Assembly: GCF_029893585.1 (NCBI RefSeq)
Contig: NZ_JARXYX010000006.1
Span: 1-64,000, forward strand
Direction: 5' to 3'
Length of the DNA: 64,000 nucleotides
Origin: Streptomyces sp. LBL
GTDB taxonomy: Bacteria; Actinomycetota; Actinomycetes; Streptomycetales; Streptomycetaceae
The notes under the pieces are model-generated. The model saw only the letters and a program-made list of their open reading frames with translations, was not told the origin of the DNA and ran no database searches. Both the position numbers and the translations under genes were made by a program. How positions within the stretch are numbered: position 1 is the stretch's first letter; each line of letters starts with the position of its first letter. Below are positions 54,162 through 63,332 of this stretch, piece by piece.

Positions 54162-55278
54162 CGCCCAACGCGGTACGGCTCTGGCCCATCTCCTCGGTCA
54201 GCCAGAGGAACGACGGGACCATCTGCGGCCGCCACAGCGCCATGGTGTGGCCGCCCGCGCTGCGCGGGATGTAGACCACGTGCACGGTCGTCGGTGCCTT
54301 CGCGCTCTGCTCCAGGGCCAGGGCGGCCTCGTAGCCGTCATGCGGCTGGCCGGAGAGGTACAGCGCGATCTGGGGCGGGGTGCGGGCCTCCCTCAGCATC
54401 TGCCAGGGGTTGTTCGCCTTCCGCAGGGCCGGGCTCTGCGCGGTCAGCGAGTTGCGTTCGCTGACCGGGTCGTTGTAGCCGGACAGGCTGACCGCGGCCC
54501 GGTAGCGGTCGGGGTGGGCGACGGCGAGCCTGGTCGCGCAGTGCGCGCCCGCCGAGTACCCGGCGACCGCCCAGCCCGCCGGAGCGCGGTCGGCGCGGAA
54601 GTTGTCCATGACCATCTTCGGCACGTCGACACTGAGCCAGCTGTCGGCGTTCACCGTGCCCGGGATGTTGGCACAGCCGGTGTCCACCCCGGCCAGCAGG
54701 TTGGTGCGCGGCGCGACCAGGATGAACGGTGCCACCCGGCCGTCGCGCATCAGCGGCCGCAGCTGCTTCTGCACGTGCAGCGACCCGAACCAGGCCTTTG
54801 CCGAGCCGGGATAGCCCGGCAGCAACTCCACCACCGGGAACGTGCGGTGGCGGTAGGCCGGCTCGTGGTACTGCGGCGGCAGCCAGACGTAGACCTCGGC
54901 GTTCACGCCGGACACCCGGCCCTTGAGCTGGGTGACCGTCACGCCCCCCGCGACCTTTTTGAACTCCTGCCGGACCTTGGGCAGCCGTTCCAGCGTCATC
55001 CCGCCGGTACCGTCCGCCCCCAGGTCCGCGGCCTGCTGCACATGGTCGCCGGTGCCGAGCAGGTCGGCCCAGTTGTCGTAGAGGTTGTTCTCGTTGTTGA
55101 CGAGTACGAAGACCAGGGCCACGGCCGTTCCCTGGGCGAACAGCAGCATCAGCACCCGGCCCGCCGCCCGCAGGACCCGGGGCCCGCGGATCCGCGACCA
55201 CAGGAGGAGCGGCAACGTGAGGGCGACGACGGCCAGGGCGATCAGGCTGTAGAGAAACGAAGTCCCGGTAAGGCTCAT
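54070..55278 (-). CDS. Membrane-anchored alpha/beta-hydrolase (esterase D / antigen 85-like)
   Basis: A 402-residue protein with two or three N-terminal hydrophobic helices (SFLYSLIALAVVALTLPLLL and MLLFAQGTAVALVFVLV). Then comes an extracellular alpha/beta-hydrolase domain of the esterase-D/antigen-85 type. The nucleophile elbow is GWAVAGYSAGAHCA. An acidic residue near YLSGQPHDGYE and His in SAGGHTMALWRPQMVP complete the likely triad. The ATG at 55278 directly precedes the first helix. Its last 30 codons overlap the TRIC gene on the other strand. The overlapping end is Ala/Arg/Ser-rich and could be an extension by stop-codon loss. Substrate unknown. Confidence 0.85.
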   Translation of the reverse strand: MSLTGTSFLYSLIALAVVALTLPLLLWSRIRGPRVLRAAGRVLMLLFAQGTAVALVFVLVNNENNLYDNWADLLGTGDHVQQAADLGADGTGGMTLERLPKVRQEFKKVAGGVTVTQLKGRVSGVNAEVYVWLPPQYHEPAYRHRTFPVVELLPGYPGSAKAWFGSLHVQKQLRPLMRDGRVAPFILVAPRTNLLAGVDTGCANIPGTVNADSWLSVDVPKMVMDNFRADRAPAGWAVAGYSAGAHCATRLAVAHPDRYRAAVSLSGYNDPVSERNSLTAQSPALRKANNPWQMLREARTPPQIALYLSGQPHDGYEAALALEQSAKAPTTVHVVYIPRSAGGHTMALWRPQMVPSFLWLTEEMGQSRTALGATPPVRSNAGSTHAALASGTASRAAAARRP

Positions 55279-55433
55279 GCTTCTACAGAGGGAAAGCCGG
55301 GGCTTCGGGTTTACGGATGAGTGCGGGCACTTACCGAGAAATTGTCCGGGTCTCACCTGCCAGGTGCCATGTGCCCGCCACGATGAAAGCAGGCAAGCTA
55401 CCGCTTAGTAATGACCTGTTGTACCGTTCAGGC

Positions 55434-56282
55434 ATGCAAGAAGCAGCCACCGTGCGCGCCGTGATCGGCGACAGCGAGTTCGACCGGGACACCGCGCTCA
55501 CCCGCCGTGAGCCCGGGGTCTACGACATCGACCTCTCCGCCGGCTGGACGATCATCAACGCCGTCAACGGCGGCTATCTGCTGGCCGTCCTCGGCCGCGC
55601 CCTCGCCGACGCCCTGCCGCACGCCGATCCGTTCACCCTCTCGGCGCACTACCTGACCGCCTCCCTGCCGGGCCCGGCGGTCGTGCGTACGGACGTCGTC
55701 CGCGCCGGCCGCACCCTCTCCACCGGCCAGGCCTCGCTCTTCCAGTACGACGACCAGGGCCGCGAGATCGAACGCATCCGCGTCCTCGCCTCCTACGGAG
55801 ACCTGGACGCCCTGCCCGACGACGTGCGGACGGCGGCGGAGCCGCCCACGATCCCGCCCATGGAGCAGTGCTTCGGCCCCGAGGACGGGCCGACCCCGGT
55901 CGACGGCAGCTCCGCCCTCGCCGACCGGCTGACGCTCAAGCTCGACCCGTCGACCCTGGGCTGGGCGCTCGGCGCACCCTCCGGCATCGGTGAGATGCGA
56001 GCCTGGTTCGGGCTCGCCGACGGCCGCGACGCCGACCCCCTCGCGCTGCTGCTCGCGGTCGACGCACTGCCGCCGACCGCCTTCGAACTCGGTCTGTCCG
56101 GCTGGGTGCCCACGGTCGAACTGACGGTTCACGTCCGCGCCCGTCCGGCACCGGGCCCGCTGCGCGTGTCGATCACCACACGCAACCTCGCCGGCGGCTT
56201 CCTGGAGGAGGACGCCGAGGTATGGGACAGCGCGGACCGGCTGGTGGCGCAGTCGCGGCAACTGGCGCGGGCCAGGCTGTAG
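55434..56282 (+). CDS. Acyl-CoA thioesterase-like hotdog protein
   Basis: A 282-residue cytoplasmic protein of the TesB-like double-hotdog group (thioesterase family, 4HBT_3). Family marks are the N-terminal SAGWTIINAVNGGYLLAVLG and the stretch LSAHYLTASLPGPAVVRTDV. In the second half EMRAWFGLADGRDADPLALL is followed by LLAVDALPPTAFELGLSGWV and VPTVELTVHVRARPAPGPLR. The usual catalytic Asp of this fold may be in RDADPLAL. The ATG at 55434 follows an AT-rich promoter patch (about 55400-55432). A TetR gene converges on it. It probably acts on acyl-CoA under TetR control, which is inference from neighbourhood. Confidence 0.88.
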   Translation: MQEAATVRAVIGDSEFDRDTALTRREPGVYDIDLSAGWTIINAVNGGYLLAVLGRALADALPHADPFTLSAHYLTASLPGPAVVRTDVVRAGRTLSTGQASLFQYDDQGREIERIRVLASYGDLDALPDDVRTAAEPPTIPPMEQCFGPEDGPTPVDGSSALADRLTLKLDPSTLGWALGAPSGIGEMRAWFGLADGRDADPLALLLAVDALPPTAFELGLSGWVPTVELTVHVRARPAPGPLRVSITTRNLAGGFLEEDAEVWDSADRLVAQSRQLARARL

Positions 56283-56396
56283 GGGTGGCCGTAGCGGGGC
56301 CGGTCGTAGCGGGGCGGTCGTAATGGGGGCGGCCGTGGAAGGAATCACCTGGAGGCGGTTGCAGGGGGCGTCTTCGCGCCCGTTCCGTTGTCCGGC

Positions 56397-57023
56397 TCAG
56401 TCCTGCCAGTACCGGCGGCCGATGCTGATGAGCCGCATCTGACGTTCGGCTACCCGCGCGACGCGTTCCCGTTCCTGCTCCGAGGACTCCAGTGCCTCCA
56501 GGAACAGCGAGGCGGTGCTCAGCATCCGGTCGACGTAGAGGCCTGCGAGCATGAGGAGGTCGTCGTCGCTCCAGGCGGCGGCCTCGGGGTCCTTGGCCAG
56601 CTCGACCTTCACCTCCTGGCCGAACCTGGCCAGTTGCTGCCGTAGCGCCTCTCGGACCGGCTGGACCCCGCCATGTCGTTCCCGGGCGATAAAACGGACA
56701 TGAGCGGGGTGCGCGTCTACGTGACGGGCGATCAGCTCGACTGCGCGCGTGATGCGTTGGGTGCTGTCGTCCGTCGTGGACACCGTCGTCCGGACCATGG
56801 GGTGCAGGCTGCTCAGCGCCTCCTCGACCAGGGCCACGCCGAGATCCGCGATGGAGCGGAAGTGGCGGTAGAAGGCGGTCGGGGCGACGCCGACGGCGCG
56901 AGTGACCTCGCGCAGGCCGAGGCTGCTCAGGCTCTGCTCCTCCAGCAGCCCCAACGCCGCGTCCAGGAGTGCCTGCCGGGTCCGCTGCTTCTGGGCCTGC
57001 CGGATGCCGAGAGTGTGACTCAT
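56397..57023 (-). CDS. TetR-family transcriptional regulator
   Basis: A 208-residue regulator with an N-terminal TetR helix-turn-helix (QALLDAALGLLEEQSLSSLG, then REVTRAVGVAPTAFYRHFRS). Residues 60-208 form the ligand-binding and dimer domain, with the HVDAHPAHVRFIARERHGG and YVDRMLSTASLFLEAL segments seen in FabR-like members. The ATG at 57023 follows the AT-rich sequence containing gttaacaactgttc, a possible operator. It converges on the thioesterase-like gene and may control fatty-acyl metabolism genes. No partner is proved. Confidence 0.9.
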   Translation of the reverse strand: MSHTLGIRQAQKQRTRQALLDAALGLLEEQSLSSLGLREVTRAVGVAPTAFYRHFRSIADLGVALVEEALSSLHPMVRTTVSTTDDSTQRITRAVELIARHVDAHPAHVRFIARERHGGVQPVREALRQQLARFGQEVKVELAKDPEAAAWSDDDLLMLAGLYVDRMLSTASLFLEALESSEQERERVARVAERQMRLISIGRRYWQD

Positions 57024-57145
57024 GCCATGCAGTTAACAACTGTTCTCTGGAATTGCAAAGCGAGCGGGCGCGTTAGACTTGAGAGTCAGTGAACGACTGT
57101 GACTACAAGCGTTCACCGAAACGTAAACGGAGGGGGATCCCCGCC

Positions 57146-57313
57146 ATGCTGTTCCTGGTCGCCGCACTCCTGCTGTTCGGCGCGGTTCTGGGCACCGTCG
57201 CCCACGCCCCGCTGACCTTCTCCCTCGTCGCGGCCGTCGTCATCGCCGTCTGGCTCGGCATCTTCGCGCTCCGCGAGCGCCACGGCCGCCGACACGGCAC
57301 GTCAGCGCACTGA
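57146..57313 (+). CDS. Small hydrophobic membrane protein
   Basis: A 55-residue protein with two hydrophobic helices (MLFLVAALLLFGAVLGTVAH and FSLVAAVVIAVWLGIFAL) and a basic C-terminal end (RERHGRRHG). It looks like the two-helix small hydrophobic proteins common in Streptomyces. The ATG at 57146 has GGAGGGGG upstream. A longer frame from GTG 57089 would add a Lys/Arg-rich leader and is possible. It lies between the TetR gene and the DUF4190 gene. Function unknown. Confidence 0.7.
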   Translation: MLFLVAALLLFGAVLGTVAHAPLTFSLVAAVVIAVWLGIFALRERHGRRHGTSAH

Positions 57314-57340
57314 CCGGTCGCACGCACTGACCGGTCGCAG
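57307..57340. repeat. Two 17-bp tandem repeats
   Basis: Two copies of gcactgaccggtcgca plus one base, starting 57307 and 57324, begin in the stop region of the small hydrophobic gene. Degenerate copies continue to about 57380. The unit contains the palindrome accggt, as in the 37.7 kb array. Confidence 0.7.
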
Positions 57341-57457
57341 CGTGACCGGCTGTGCACCGACCGGTCGCCGCGCTGACCGCCGTACACCTCCAGCTGTGCA
57401 CCGACCAGCCGTCCGTACGACCGTACGACCGACTCGACCCAAGGGAGCTGACCCGTC

Positions 57458-57751
57458 ATGCAACTCACCGCACGGGCCGCCACTACCGACAACAACACCA
57501 CCACGGGCCGCCGCACCGGCATCCACGACGCCGACGGCATGGCCGTCGCGTCCTTCATCCTCGGCCTGCTCGGCCTGCTGGTCCTCAACCTCTTCCTCGG
57601 CCCGATCGCCATCGTGCTGGCCGCGGTGTCGCTCTGGCGGGGCACCACCCGCAAGGGCCGTGCCTGTCTCGGCCTGGGCCTGGGAATCGCCGATCTGGTG
57701 GTCCTCGTGACGTTCATGCAGCTGGACAACTCGGTGTCCTGGAGCTTCTGA
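57458..57751 (+). CDS. DUF4190-domain membrane protein
   Basis: A 97-residue protein with a Thr/Arg-rich polar start of about 28 residues and two hydrophobic helices typical of DUF4190: MAVASFILGLLGLLVLNLFL and a second around CLGLGLGIADLVVLVTFM. Between them is the conserved loop VSLWRGTTRKGRA. The ATG at 57458 has GGGAG upstream. DUF4190 proteins are small membrane proteins of unknown role, often near cell-envelope genes. It precedes the cysteine desulfurase by 71 bases and may share its transcript. Confidence 0.85.
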   Translation: MQLTARAATTDNNTTTGRRTGIHDADGMAVASFILGLLGLLVLNLFLGPIAIVLAAVSLWRGTTRKGRACLGLGLGIADLVVLVTFMQLDNSVSWSF

Positions 57752-57822
57752 TCTCCTGGAGCTCATGAGTGGAGCGGGGGTGGGGCGCCCCGCCGAGGGC
57801 GGCCCGTAGAATCGGCGTCACC

Positions 57823-58992
57823 ATGGCATACCTCGACCACGCCGCGACCACCCCGATGCTTCCCGAGGCAGTCGAGGCACTCACCGCGCACCTGAGCGTC
57901 ACCGGCAACGCCTCGTCCCTCCACGCGTCCGGCCGGCAGGCCCGCCGCACCGTGGAGGAGGCCCGGGAAGCCCTCGCGGAAGCGCTCGGTGCCCGCCCCA
58001 GTGAGATCGTCTTCACCGCCGGCGGCACCGAGGCCGACAACCTCGCCGTCAAGGGCCTGTACTGGTCCCGCCGCGACGCCGACCCGGCCCGCACCCGGGT
58101 CCTCGCCAGCCCCGTCGAGCACCACGCCGTCCTCGACGCCGTCCACTGGCTCGGCGAACACGAGGGCGCCACCGTCGAGTACCTCCCGGTCGACCGGTAC
58201 GGCAGGGTCCATCCCGAGGCGCTCCGCGAAGCCATCGCCCGCAACCCCCACGACGTGGCCCTGGCCACGATCATGTGGGCGAACAACGAGATCGGCACGG
58301 TCCTGCCGATCCGTGAACTCGCCGAAACGGCAGCCGAGTTCGACATTCCCCTGCACGCCGACGCCGTCCAGGCATTCGGTCAGATCCCCGTCGACTTCGC
58401 CGCCTCCGGGCTCGCCGCGATGACGGTCTCCGGCCACAAGATCGGCGGCCCCTACGGCATCGGCGCTCTGCTCCTGGGCCGCGAGTACACCCCCGTACCC
58501 GTCCTGCACGGCGGCGGCCAGGAGCGCCACGTCCGCTCCGGCACCCTCGACGTCCCCGCGATCGCGTCCTTCGCGGTGGCCGGCCGACTGGCCACCGAGC
58601 AGCGCGAGTGGTTCGCCCGGGAGATCGGCGCCCTGCGCGACGGCCTGGTCGAGGCGGTCCGTACGGCGGTCCCCGACGCGATCCTCGGCGGCGACCCCGC
58701 TCCCGGTGGCCGCCTCCCGGCCAACGCGCACTTCACCTTCCCGGGCTGCGAGGGCGACTCCCTGCTGCTCCTGCTGGACGCCCAGGGCATCGAGTGCTCC
58801 ACCGGCTCCGCCTGCACCGCGGGCGTCGCCCAGCCCAGCCACGTCCTCCTCGCCACCGGCACCGCCCCCGACCTCGCCCGCGGCACCCTCCGCTTCTCCC
58901 TAGGCCACACCTCCACGGAGGCGGACGTGGAGGCGGTCGCCAAGGCGATCGGCCCGGTGGTGGAGCGGGCCCGGGCGGCGGGACTGAGCTAG
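57823..58992 (+). CDS. Cysteine desulfurase
   Basis: PLP enzyme of 389 residues (IscS/NifS group) that takes sulfur from cysteine as persulfide. It has [16 protein letters not shown], the PLP-lysine in [16 protein letters not shown] near residue 205, and the catalytic Cys in [19 protein letters not shown] near residue 326. The ATG at 57823 begins directly at the conserved [11 protein letters not shown]. In Streptomyces such genes lie near mnmA. Here mnmA is 820 bases downstream, after an amidase gene on the other strand. So sulfur for tRNA 2-thiouridine is the likely use, with no separate Isc operon visible. Confidence 0.95.
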   Translation: MAYLDHAATTPMLPEAVEALTAHLSVTGNASSLHASGRQARRTVEEAREALAEALGARPSEIVFTAGGTEADNLAVKGLYWSRRDADPARTRVLASPVEHHAVLDAVHWLGEHEGATVEYLPVDRYGRVHPEALREAIARNPHDVALATIMWANNEIGTVLPIRELAETAAEFDIPLHADAVQAFGQIPVDFAASGLAAMTVSGHKIGGPYGIGALLLGREYTPVPVLHGGGQERHVRSGTLDVPAIASFAVAGRLATEQREWFAREIGALRDGLVEAVRTAVPDAILGGDPAPGGRLPANAHFTFPGCEGDSLLLLLDAQGIECSTGSACTAGVAQPSHVLLATGTAPDLARGTLRFSLGHTSTEADVEAVAKAIGPVVERARAAGLS

Positions 58993-59043
58993 GACCCAGG
59001 ACCTGGGGAGCTTTGGGCGCCCCGGGACGTCCTCAACGCTCCC

Positions 59044-59070
59044 GGGAGCCTTGGGAGCCTTGGGAGCCTT
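59044..59070. repeat. Three 9-bp tandem repeats
   Basis: Three exact copies of gggagcctt (59044, 59053 and 59062) lie between the cysteine desulfurase stop and the convergent amidase gene. They are followed by a run of G. Confidence 0.75.
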
Positions 59071-59082
59071 GGGGGGGCACGC

Positions 59083-59751
59083 TCACGCCACGGCCGTACG
59101 CGCCTGTCGTACGAGCCTCATGTACCGGTCCCAGTTCCAGTGCTTCCCGGGGTCGGTGTGGTCCGTCCCCGGCACCTCCACATGGCCGATGATGTGCCGG
59201 CGGTCGACCGGGATGCCGTAGCGCGCGCATATCCCGGCGGTGAGCCGCGCCGAGGCCTCGTACATCGCGTCCGTGAAGTCCTCCGGCCGGTCGACGAAGC
59301 CCTCGTGCTCGATGCCGACACTGCGCTCGTTGAAGACCCGGTTACCCGCGTGGAAGGCCACGTCCAGCTCCCGGATCATCTGCGTGACACGGCCGTCCTT
59401 GCCGACGATGTAGTGCGCGGCGGCTCCGTGCCCCGGGTCCTGGAACACCTTGACCGCGCTGTCGAAACTGCCCTGGGTGACATGGACGACCACCATGTCT
59501 ATGCGGTAGTCGTCGGGCCGGTCCGCGCGCCGCCAGTTCGCGTCGGACGCGGACACCCACCGCGCGCCCACGGAGTCGACCTCGCCCTCCTTACGCGGTT
59601 TCTCGACACCGGGCGCGCGCCACCACAGCCGCGTCAGCTCGCCGCGGGCCAGCACGGCTGTGCCCGCCGCGGCCACCGCACCGCCGATCAGCAGAGCACG
59701 CCGACCGATGCGCCGGTCGGCGTCCTTCTCGTTGGCTCGTGTCTCCCCCAT
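59083..59751 (-). CDS. N-acetylmuramoyl-L-alanine amidase (amidase_2)
   Basis: A 222-residue exported peptidoglycan amidase. The start has a twin-arginine-like segment (RRIGRRALLIGGAVAAAG), then a linker, then the amidase_2 domain. Zinc ligands are likely in MVVVHVTQGS, VDRRHIIGHVEVPGTDHTDP and the FHAGN region. GKHWNWDRYMRLV closes the domain. This type cuts the amide between muramic acid and L-alanine. The ATG at 59751 starts the leader. It converges on the desulfurase gene and diverges from mnmA with 60 bases between. Export by Tat or Sec is uncertain. Confidence 0.9.
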   Translation of the reverse strand: MGETRANEKDADRRIGRRALLIGGAVAAAGTAVLARGELTRLWWRAPGVEKPRKEGEVDSVGARWVSASDANWRRADRPDDYRIDMVVVHVTQGSFDSAVKVFQDPGHGAAAHYIVGKDGRVTQMIRELDVAFHAGNRVFNERSVGIEHEGFVDRPEDFTDAMYEASARLTAGICARYGIPVDRRHIIGHVEVPGTDHTDPGKHWNWDRYMRLVRQARTAVA

Positions 59752-59811
59752 GTGACCGTGAACGGATACTCGTGAGCTCCGGTTCCCGCGGCCCCGTACC
59801 CTGGAAGGGTT

Positions 59812-60942
59812 ATGACTGACACCACGCAGCGCACCCGTCCTCTTCGCGTCCTCGCCGCCATGTCGGGCGGAGTCGACTCCGCCGTCGCCGCCGCCCGTGC
59901 GGCCGAGGCGGGGCACGATGTGACCGGCGTCCACCTCGCCCTCTCCGCGAACCCCCAGTCGTTCCGTACGGGCGCGCGTGGCTGTTGCACCATCGAGGAC
60001 TCACGCGACGCCCGCCGCGCGGCGGACGTCATCGGCATCCCGTTCTACGTGTGGGACCTCGCCGACCGCTTCCGCGAGGACGTCGTCGACGACTTCGTCG
60101 CCGAGTACGAGGCCGGCCGCACCCCGAACCCCTGCCTGCGCTGCAACGAGAAGATCAAGTTCGCGGCCCTGCTCGACAAGGCGCTCGCCCTCGGCTTCGA
60201 CGCGGTCTGCACCGGCCACTACGCCCAGGTGATCGTGCGCGACGACGGCACGCGCGAGCTGCACCGCGCCTCCGACATGGCGAAGGACCAGTCGTACGTC
60301 CTCGGCGTGCTGGACGACCGACAGCTCGCCCACGCGATGTTCCCGCTCGGCGACACCCTCACCACGAAGGACGAGATCCGCGCGGAGGCCGAGCGCCGGG
60401 GCCTCGCCGTCGCCAAGAAGCCCGACTCGCACGACATCTGCTTCATCGCCGACGGCGACACCCAGGGCTTCCTCGCCTCCCGCCTCGGCAAGGCGGAGGG
60501 TGACATCGTCGACGAGTCCGGCACGAAGCTCGGCACGCACGAGGGCGCGTACGGCTACACCATCGGCCAGCGCAAGGGCCTCCGGATCGGCACCCCGGCC
60601 CCCGACGGCAAGCCGCGCTACGTCCTCGACATCTCCCCGGTGAACAACACGGTGACAGTCGGCCCGGCCGACGCCCTCGACGTGCACGCGCTCACGGCCG
60701 TCAAGCCGCGCTGGTGCGGCGCCGCCCCCACCGGCCCCGGCACCTACACCGCCCAGCTCCGCGCCCACGGCGGCGAGACAGAGGTGACGGCGGCGGTGGT
60801 CGACGGCACGTTGGAGGTCACCTTCGCGGAGCCGGTCCGCGGGGTGGCCCCCGGCCAGGCGATCGTGCTGTACGACGGCACGCGCGTGGTGGGGTCGGCG
60901 ACGATCGCGGCTACGGTGCGGGCTTCCGTCGGCGTGGCCTAG
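59812..60942 (+). CDS. mnmA: tRNA-specific 2-thiouridylase
   Basis: Adds sulfur to U34 of tRNAs for Lys, Glu and Gln in the cytoplasm, using ATP and persulfide from a desulfurase. The 376-residue protein has the PP-loop [14 protein letters not shown] at residues 12-25. Two catalytic cysteines appear in [15 protein letters not shown] and [15 protein letters not shown]. The C-terminal beta-barrel is complete ([16 protein letters not shown]). The ATG at 59812 has GGAAGG upstream. The nearby cysteine desulfurase probably supplies sulfur. The overall length fits the family. Confidence 0.96.
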   Translation: MTDTTQRTRPLRVLAAMSGGVDSAVAAARAAEAGHDVTGVHLALSANPQSFRTGARGCCTIEDSRDARRAADVIGIPFYVWDLADRFREDVVDDFVAEYEAGRTPNPCLRCNEKIKFAALLDKALALGFDAVCTGHYAQVIVRDDGTRELHRASDMAKDQSYVLGVLDDRQLAHAMFPLGDTLTTKDEIRAEAERRGLAVAKKPDSHDICFIADGDTQGFLASRLGKAEGDIVDESGTKLGTHEGAYGYTIGQRKGLRIGTPAPDGKPRYVLDISPVNNTVTVGPADALDVHALTAVKPRWCGAAPTGPGTYTAQLRAHGGETEVTAAVVDGTLEVTFAEPVRGVAPGQAIVLYDGTRVVGSATIAATVRASVGVA

Positions 60943-61166
60943 AGAAGATCTTCGGGGCCGCCCCCGGCCCCGCCGCCGTCGTAGGCTCTGCTTGCGGATC
61001 GTCCGCCAGGTACGTACATCGTTCGCCGCCCGATTCGCGGGGTCACGAGGCGTTCGGGGGCGTTGTAGACGCAGATCGCCAAGCTGAGGGCTGTCCAACG
61101 GGCAGTGATCGAGGACCTGCTGCTCGGGCGGGCCGAGCCCTCAGCTGCCTGAGCGGAGCCGCCTGC

Positions 61167-61355
61167 TCAACTGCCAAGCCCCGCCTTGATGCTCTTCACC
61201 AGCGCCCCGAGCGCAGCCCGGTCCGTGGTGAGAACCCGGGCCGGGCTCTCGCTCTCGCGCAGGGCGATGCCCTCGGGGCTCGGCGCGGCTATCTCGACAC
61301 AGTTGTTGCCGCCCTCCCCGGAGAAGGACGACTTCAACCAGCACAACTCCGACAA
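61167..61355 (-). CDS. DUF397 family protein
   Basis: A 62-residue protein of the DUF397 family, found beside XRE/DUF5753 regulators throughout Streptomyces. The family mark CWLKSSFSGEGGNNCVEIA is at the start, followed by GIALRESESPARVLTTDRAA. The TTG at 61355 has GAGGAG seven bases upstream and lies 12 bases after the XRE stop, so the two are coupled. It may be a partner of the XRE protein, as in WhiJ- and AbaA-like loci. Function is regulatory by context, biochemically unknown. Confidence 0.9.
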   Translation of the reverse strand: MSELCWLKSSFSGEGGNNCVEIAAPSPEGIALRESESPARVLTTDRAALGALVKSIKAGLGS

Positions 61356-61367
61356 GACCCGCTCCTC

Positions 61368-62216
61368 TTACATGTCTTTGGCGATCGCGCGGATGAAATC
61401 GGCCGACTCTGTCGGAGTCAACGCCGCTCGCTCGGCCAGGTCCAGGCGCTGGCGGAAGTTCTCCAACTGGGTCGGCGAGTCGAAAAACAGGGGGCCGGCT
61501 GGTGAATCCATGTGCACGGTGTCCAGGTGTGGGTTGGTGGCCTTCGCGTACAGGACGGCGTCCCCCACCGTGGGGAAGCCTCCGTTGGCGAACGGGATCA
61601 CCATCAAGGTCACGTTGTCACGCTCGTTCTCGTCCAGCAAGTGATGAAGTTGGGCGCGCGCCACGTCTCGACCGCCGAACTGCATCCGCAGGGCGGCCTC
61701 GTGAATGATCCCGATGTAGGGCACCGCCTTGTCCTCCGTGAGTACACGCCGCCGTGTGAGCCGGTGCGCGATCCGCAACTCGACTTCCAGACGCGGCAGT
61801 TTCGGCACGACGAGGTCGAAGATCGCTCTGGCGTGGTCCTCGGTGTGGAACAGCCCCGGGAGATGGGACGTCTGCACGGTGCGCAGGTGTACGGCGTAGT
61901 GCTCGATCTCGGAGATGTCGAGATGCCCTGGAGGCACTTTGCCCCGGTACTCGTCCCACCAGCCTGGCTTGCGACCACCCGTCATCGCGGCCAACGTGTC
62001 GATCAGGTCCTCGTCGTTGCATTCGTAGATGCTGGCCAGTCGTCGTAGTCGCTCCTCACCGATGCCGTAACGCCCTGCCTCGATGTTCGAGATGTTCGTG
62101 CGATCAGTACCGAGCGCGCCGGCAGCCGCGGGGGCTGACATGCCAACCGCTTCACGAAGTCGCCGCAACTCCAAACCCAGGCGCCGCTGCCGGATGGTCG
62201 GGGTGTTCGGTGCCAT
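61368..62216 (-). CDS. XRE regulator with DUF5753 domain
   Basis: A 282-residue regulator. The N-terminal helix-turn-helix reads LGLELRRLREAVGMSAPAAA and TDRTNISNIEAGRYGIGEER. Residues from about 95 form the DUF5753 domain with the motif HLPGLFHTEDHARAIFDLV, and the end reads ESADFIRAIAKDM. The ATG at 62216 directly precedes the conserved start. A DUF397 gene follows by 12 bases and an ATPase gene diverges upstream. This triad is common in Streptomyces and linked to development or antibiotic control in known cases. Confidence 0.93.
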   Translation of the reverse strand: MAPNTPTIRQRRLGLELRRLREAVGMSAPAAAGALGTDRTNISNIEAGRYGIGEERLRRLASIYECNDEDLIDTLAAMTGGRKPGWWDEYRGKVPPGHLDISEIEHYAVHLRTVQTSHLPGLFHTEDHARAIFDLVVPKLPRLEVELRIAHRLTRRRVLTEDKAVPYIGIIHEAALRMQFGGRDVARAQLHHLLDENERDNVTLMVIPFANGGFPTVGDAVLYAKATNPHLDTVHMDSPAGPLFFDSPTQLENFRQRLDLAERAALTPTESADFIRAIAKDM

Positions 62217-62521
62217 CAAGCCCCTCCTTTTTCGCGCACAGTGTGCCGATGGTCGCGCTCTGAGTCCATCTCGCAAAAAAACTACACCCGTTCCAGTGAT
62301 GTGAATGGCACGGGTTAAATCCCTCTCGCTATGGTGTGACTCAGGCCACCACCCCCGCCCCGCCCAGCGGAAGAGCACCGGCACCCCAATCGCCCATCCG
62401 GAGGGCGGCAAGGGTGCCGACAGAGACACCGCACCCACCGGGAGCCGGAGGCCACGGCCCACCCGCGCGATCAGTAACCGCGCGCACCCACCACAGCCAC
62501 TCGCACCAACGGAGGTGCCGC
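62217..62521. promoter_or_regulatory. Divergent promoter region of the XRE/ATPase triad
   Basis: The 305-base gap has no gene. An inverted repeat, acccgt (62286-62291) and acgggt (62310-62315), sits in an AT-richer stretch near the XRE start and could be the XRE operator. Promoters for both directions should lie here. Confidence 0.45.
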
Positions 62522-63067
62522 GTGACCCACCCCCCCACCACCCCCACCACCCCCACCGCCCCGGACGCCCTCACCACCCACGCCGACGACCCCGAACCCC
62601 CTCCACACCCCAGCCCGCTCCCCTTCACCGCACCCTGGAGCTACGAGCTCCACTTCCCCTGTGACCCCCGCGCCCCCGGCATCACCCGCCTCACCCTCCG
62701 AGCCGTCCTCACCGCTCATGGCCTCGCCGAACTCGTAGAGCGGGCGGAACTTCTGACGTCCGAACTCGCGACGAACTCCGTGCGGCACACCAGGGGGCCC
62801 GCGTTCGTCCGCCTGCACTGGCTGGATCCCGTACTCCGGGTCAGCGTGTGGGACATGAGCCCTGACCTGCCGACACTCGTGCCACCCCCGGCCGTACCGG
62901 CGCACGCGGACAGGGGGCGGGGTCTCCTGATCCTCGATCTGCTCGCCGACCGCTGGGGCGGCTGCGGCACGGGCGAGGGGCCGTACGGGCCCTCCGGCAA
63001 GACGATCTGGTTCGAGCTGAACCTGCCCTTCCCGCCGTCACCGATGGCGCCCACGCTCGCGGCCTGA
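62522..63067 (+). CDS. HATPase_c ATP-binding regulatory protein
   Basis: A 181-residue protein of the anti-sigma/serine-kinase-like ATPase family. A Pro/Thr/His-rich leader of about 45 residues precedes the domain. The N box is LLTSELATNSVRHTRGPAFV, and the G region is RVSVWDMSPDLPT with GRGLLILDLLADRWGGCG. GKTIWFELNL closes it. The GTG at 62522 has GGAGG upstream and is preferred over a much longer frame. It is divergent from the XRE gene, completing the usual triad. A strong terminator follows 40 bases after the stop. Confidence 0.9.
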   Translation: MTHPPTTPTTPTAPDALTTHADDPEPPPHPSPLPFTAPWSYELHFPCDPRAPGITRLTLRAVLTAHGLAELVERAELLTSELATNSVRHTRGPAFVRLHWLDPVLRVSVWDMSPDLPTLVPPPAVPAHADRGRGLLILDLLADRWGGCGTGEGPYGPSGKTIWFELNLPFPPSPMAPTLAA

Positions 63068-63106
63068 TCCCGCCGGTCGATCCGCCCGGCCGGGCAACCG
63101 GCCACA

Positions 63107-63141
63107 GGAGTGCGGCACTTCACGTGGAAGTGCCGCACTCC
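63107..63141 (+). terminator. 15-bp hairpin after the ATPase gene
   Basis: Arms 63107-63121 and 63127-63141 are exact complements around a 5-nt loop. It begins 40 bases after the stop and is the likely terminator of the ATPase gene. The rest of the gap to 63332 appears empty. Confidence 0.8.
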
Positions 63142-63332
63142 CTCTGTGCGCTTGCCGAGCACTCGCCGAGCATGTGCGGCGCCTACCCACCGGGCCGATC
63201 CGCATCGGCCGGGAGCGCGCACGTATCCGCAGCGAGAAGGGCATCCGCTGGAGTCAGCGGCTCACAAAGGCCGCAGCCTGATCGCCGGCCCCGGTGAACG
63301 TTCCCGGTCAGAGCCGAGTGCGGAACTGCTCG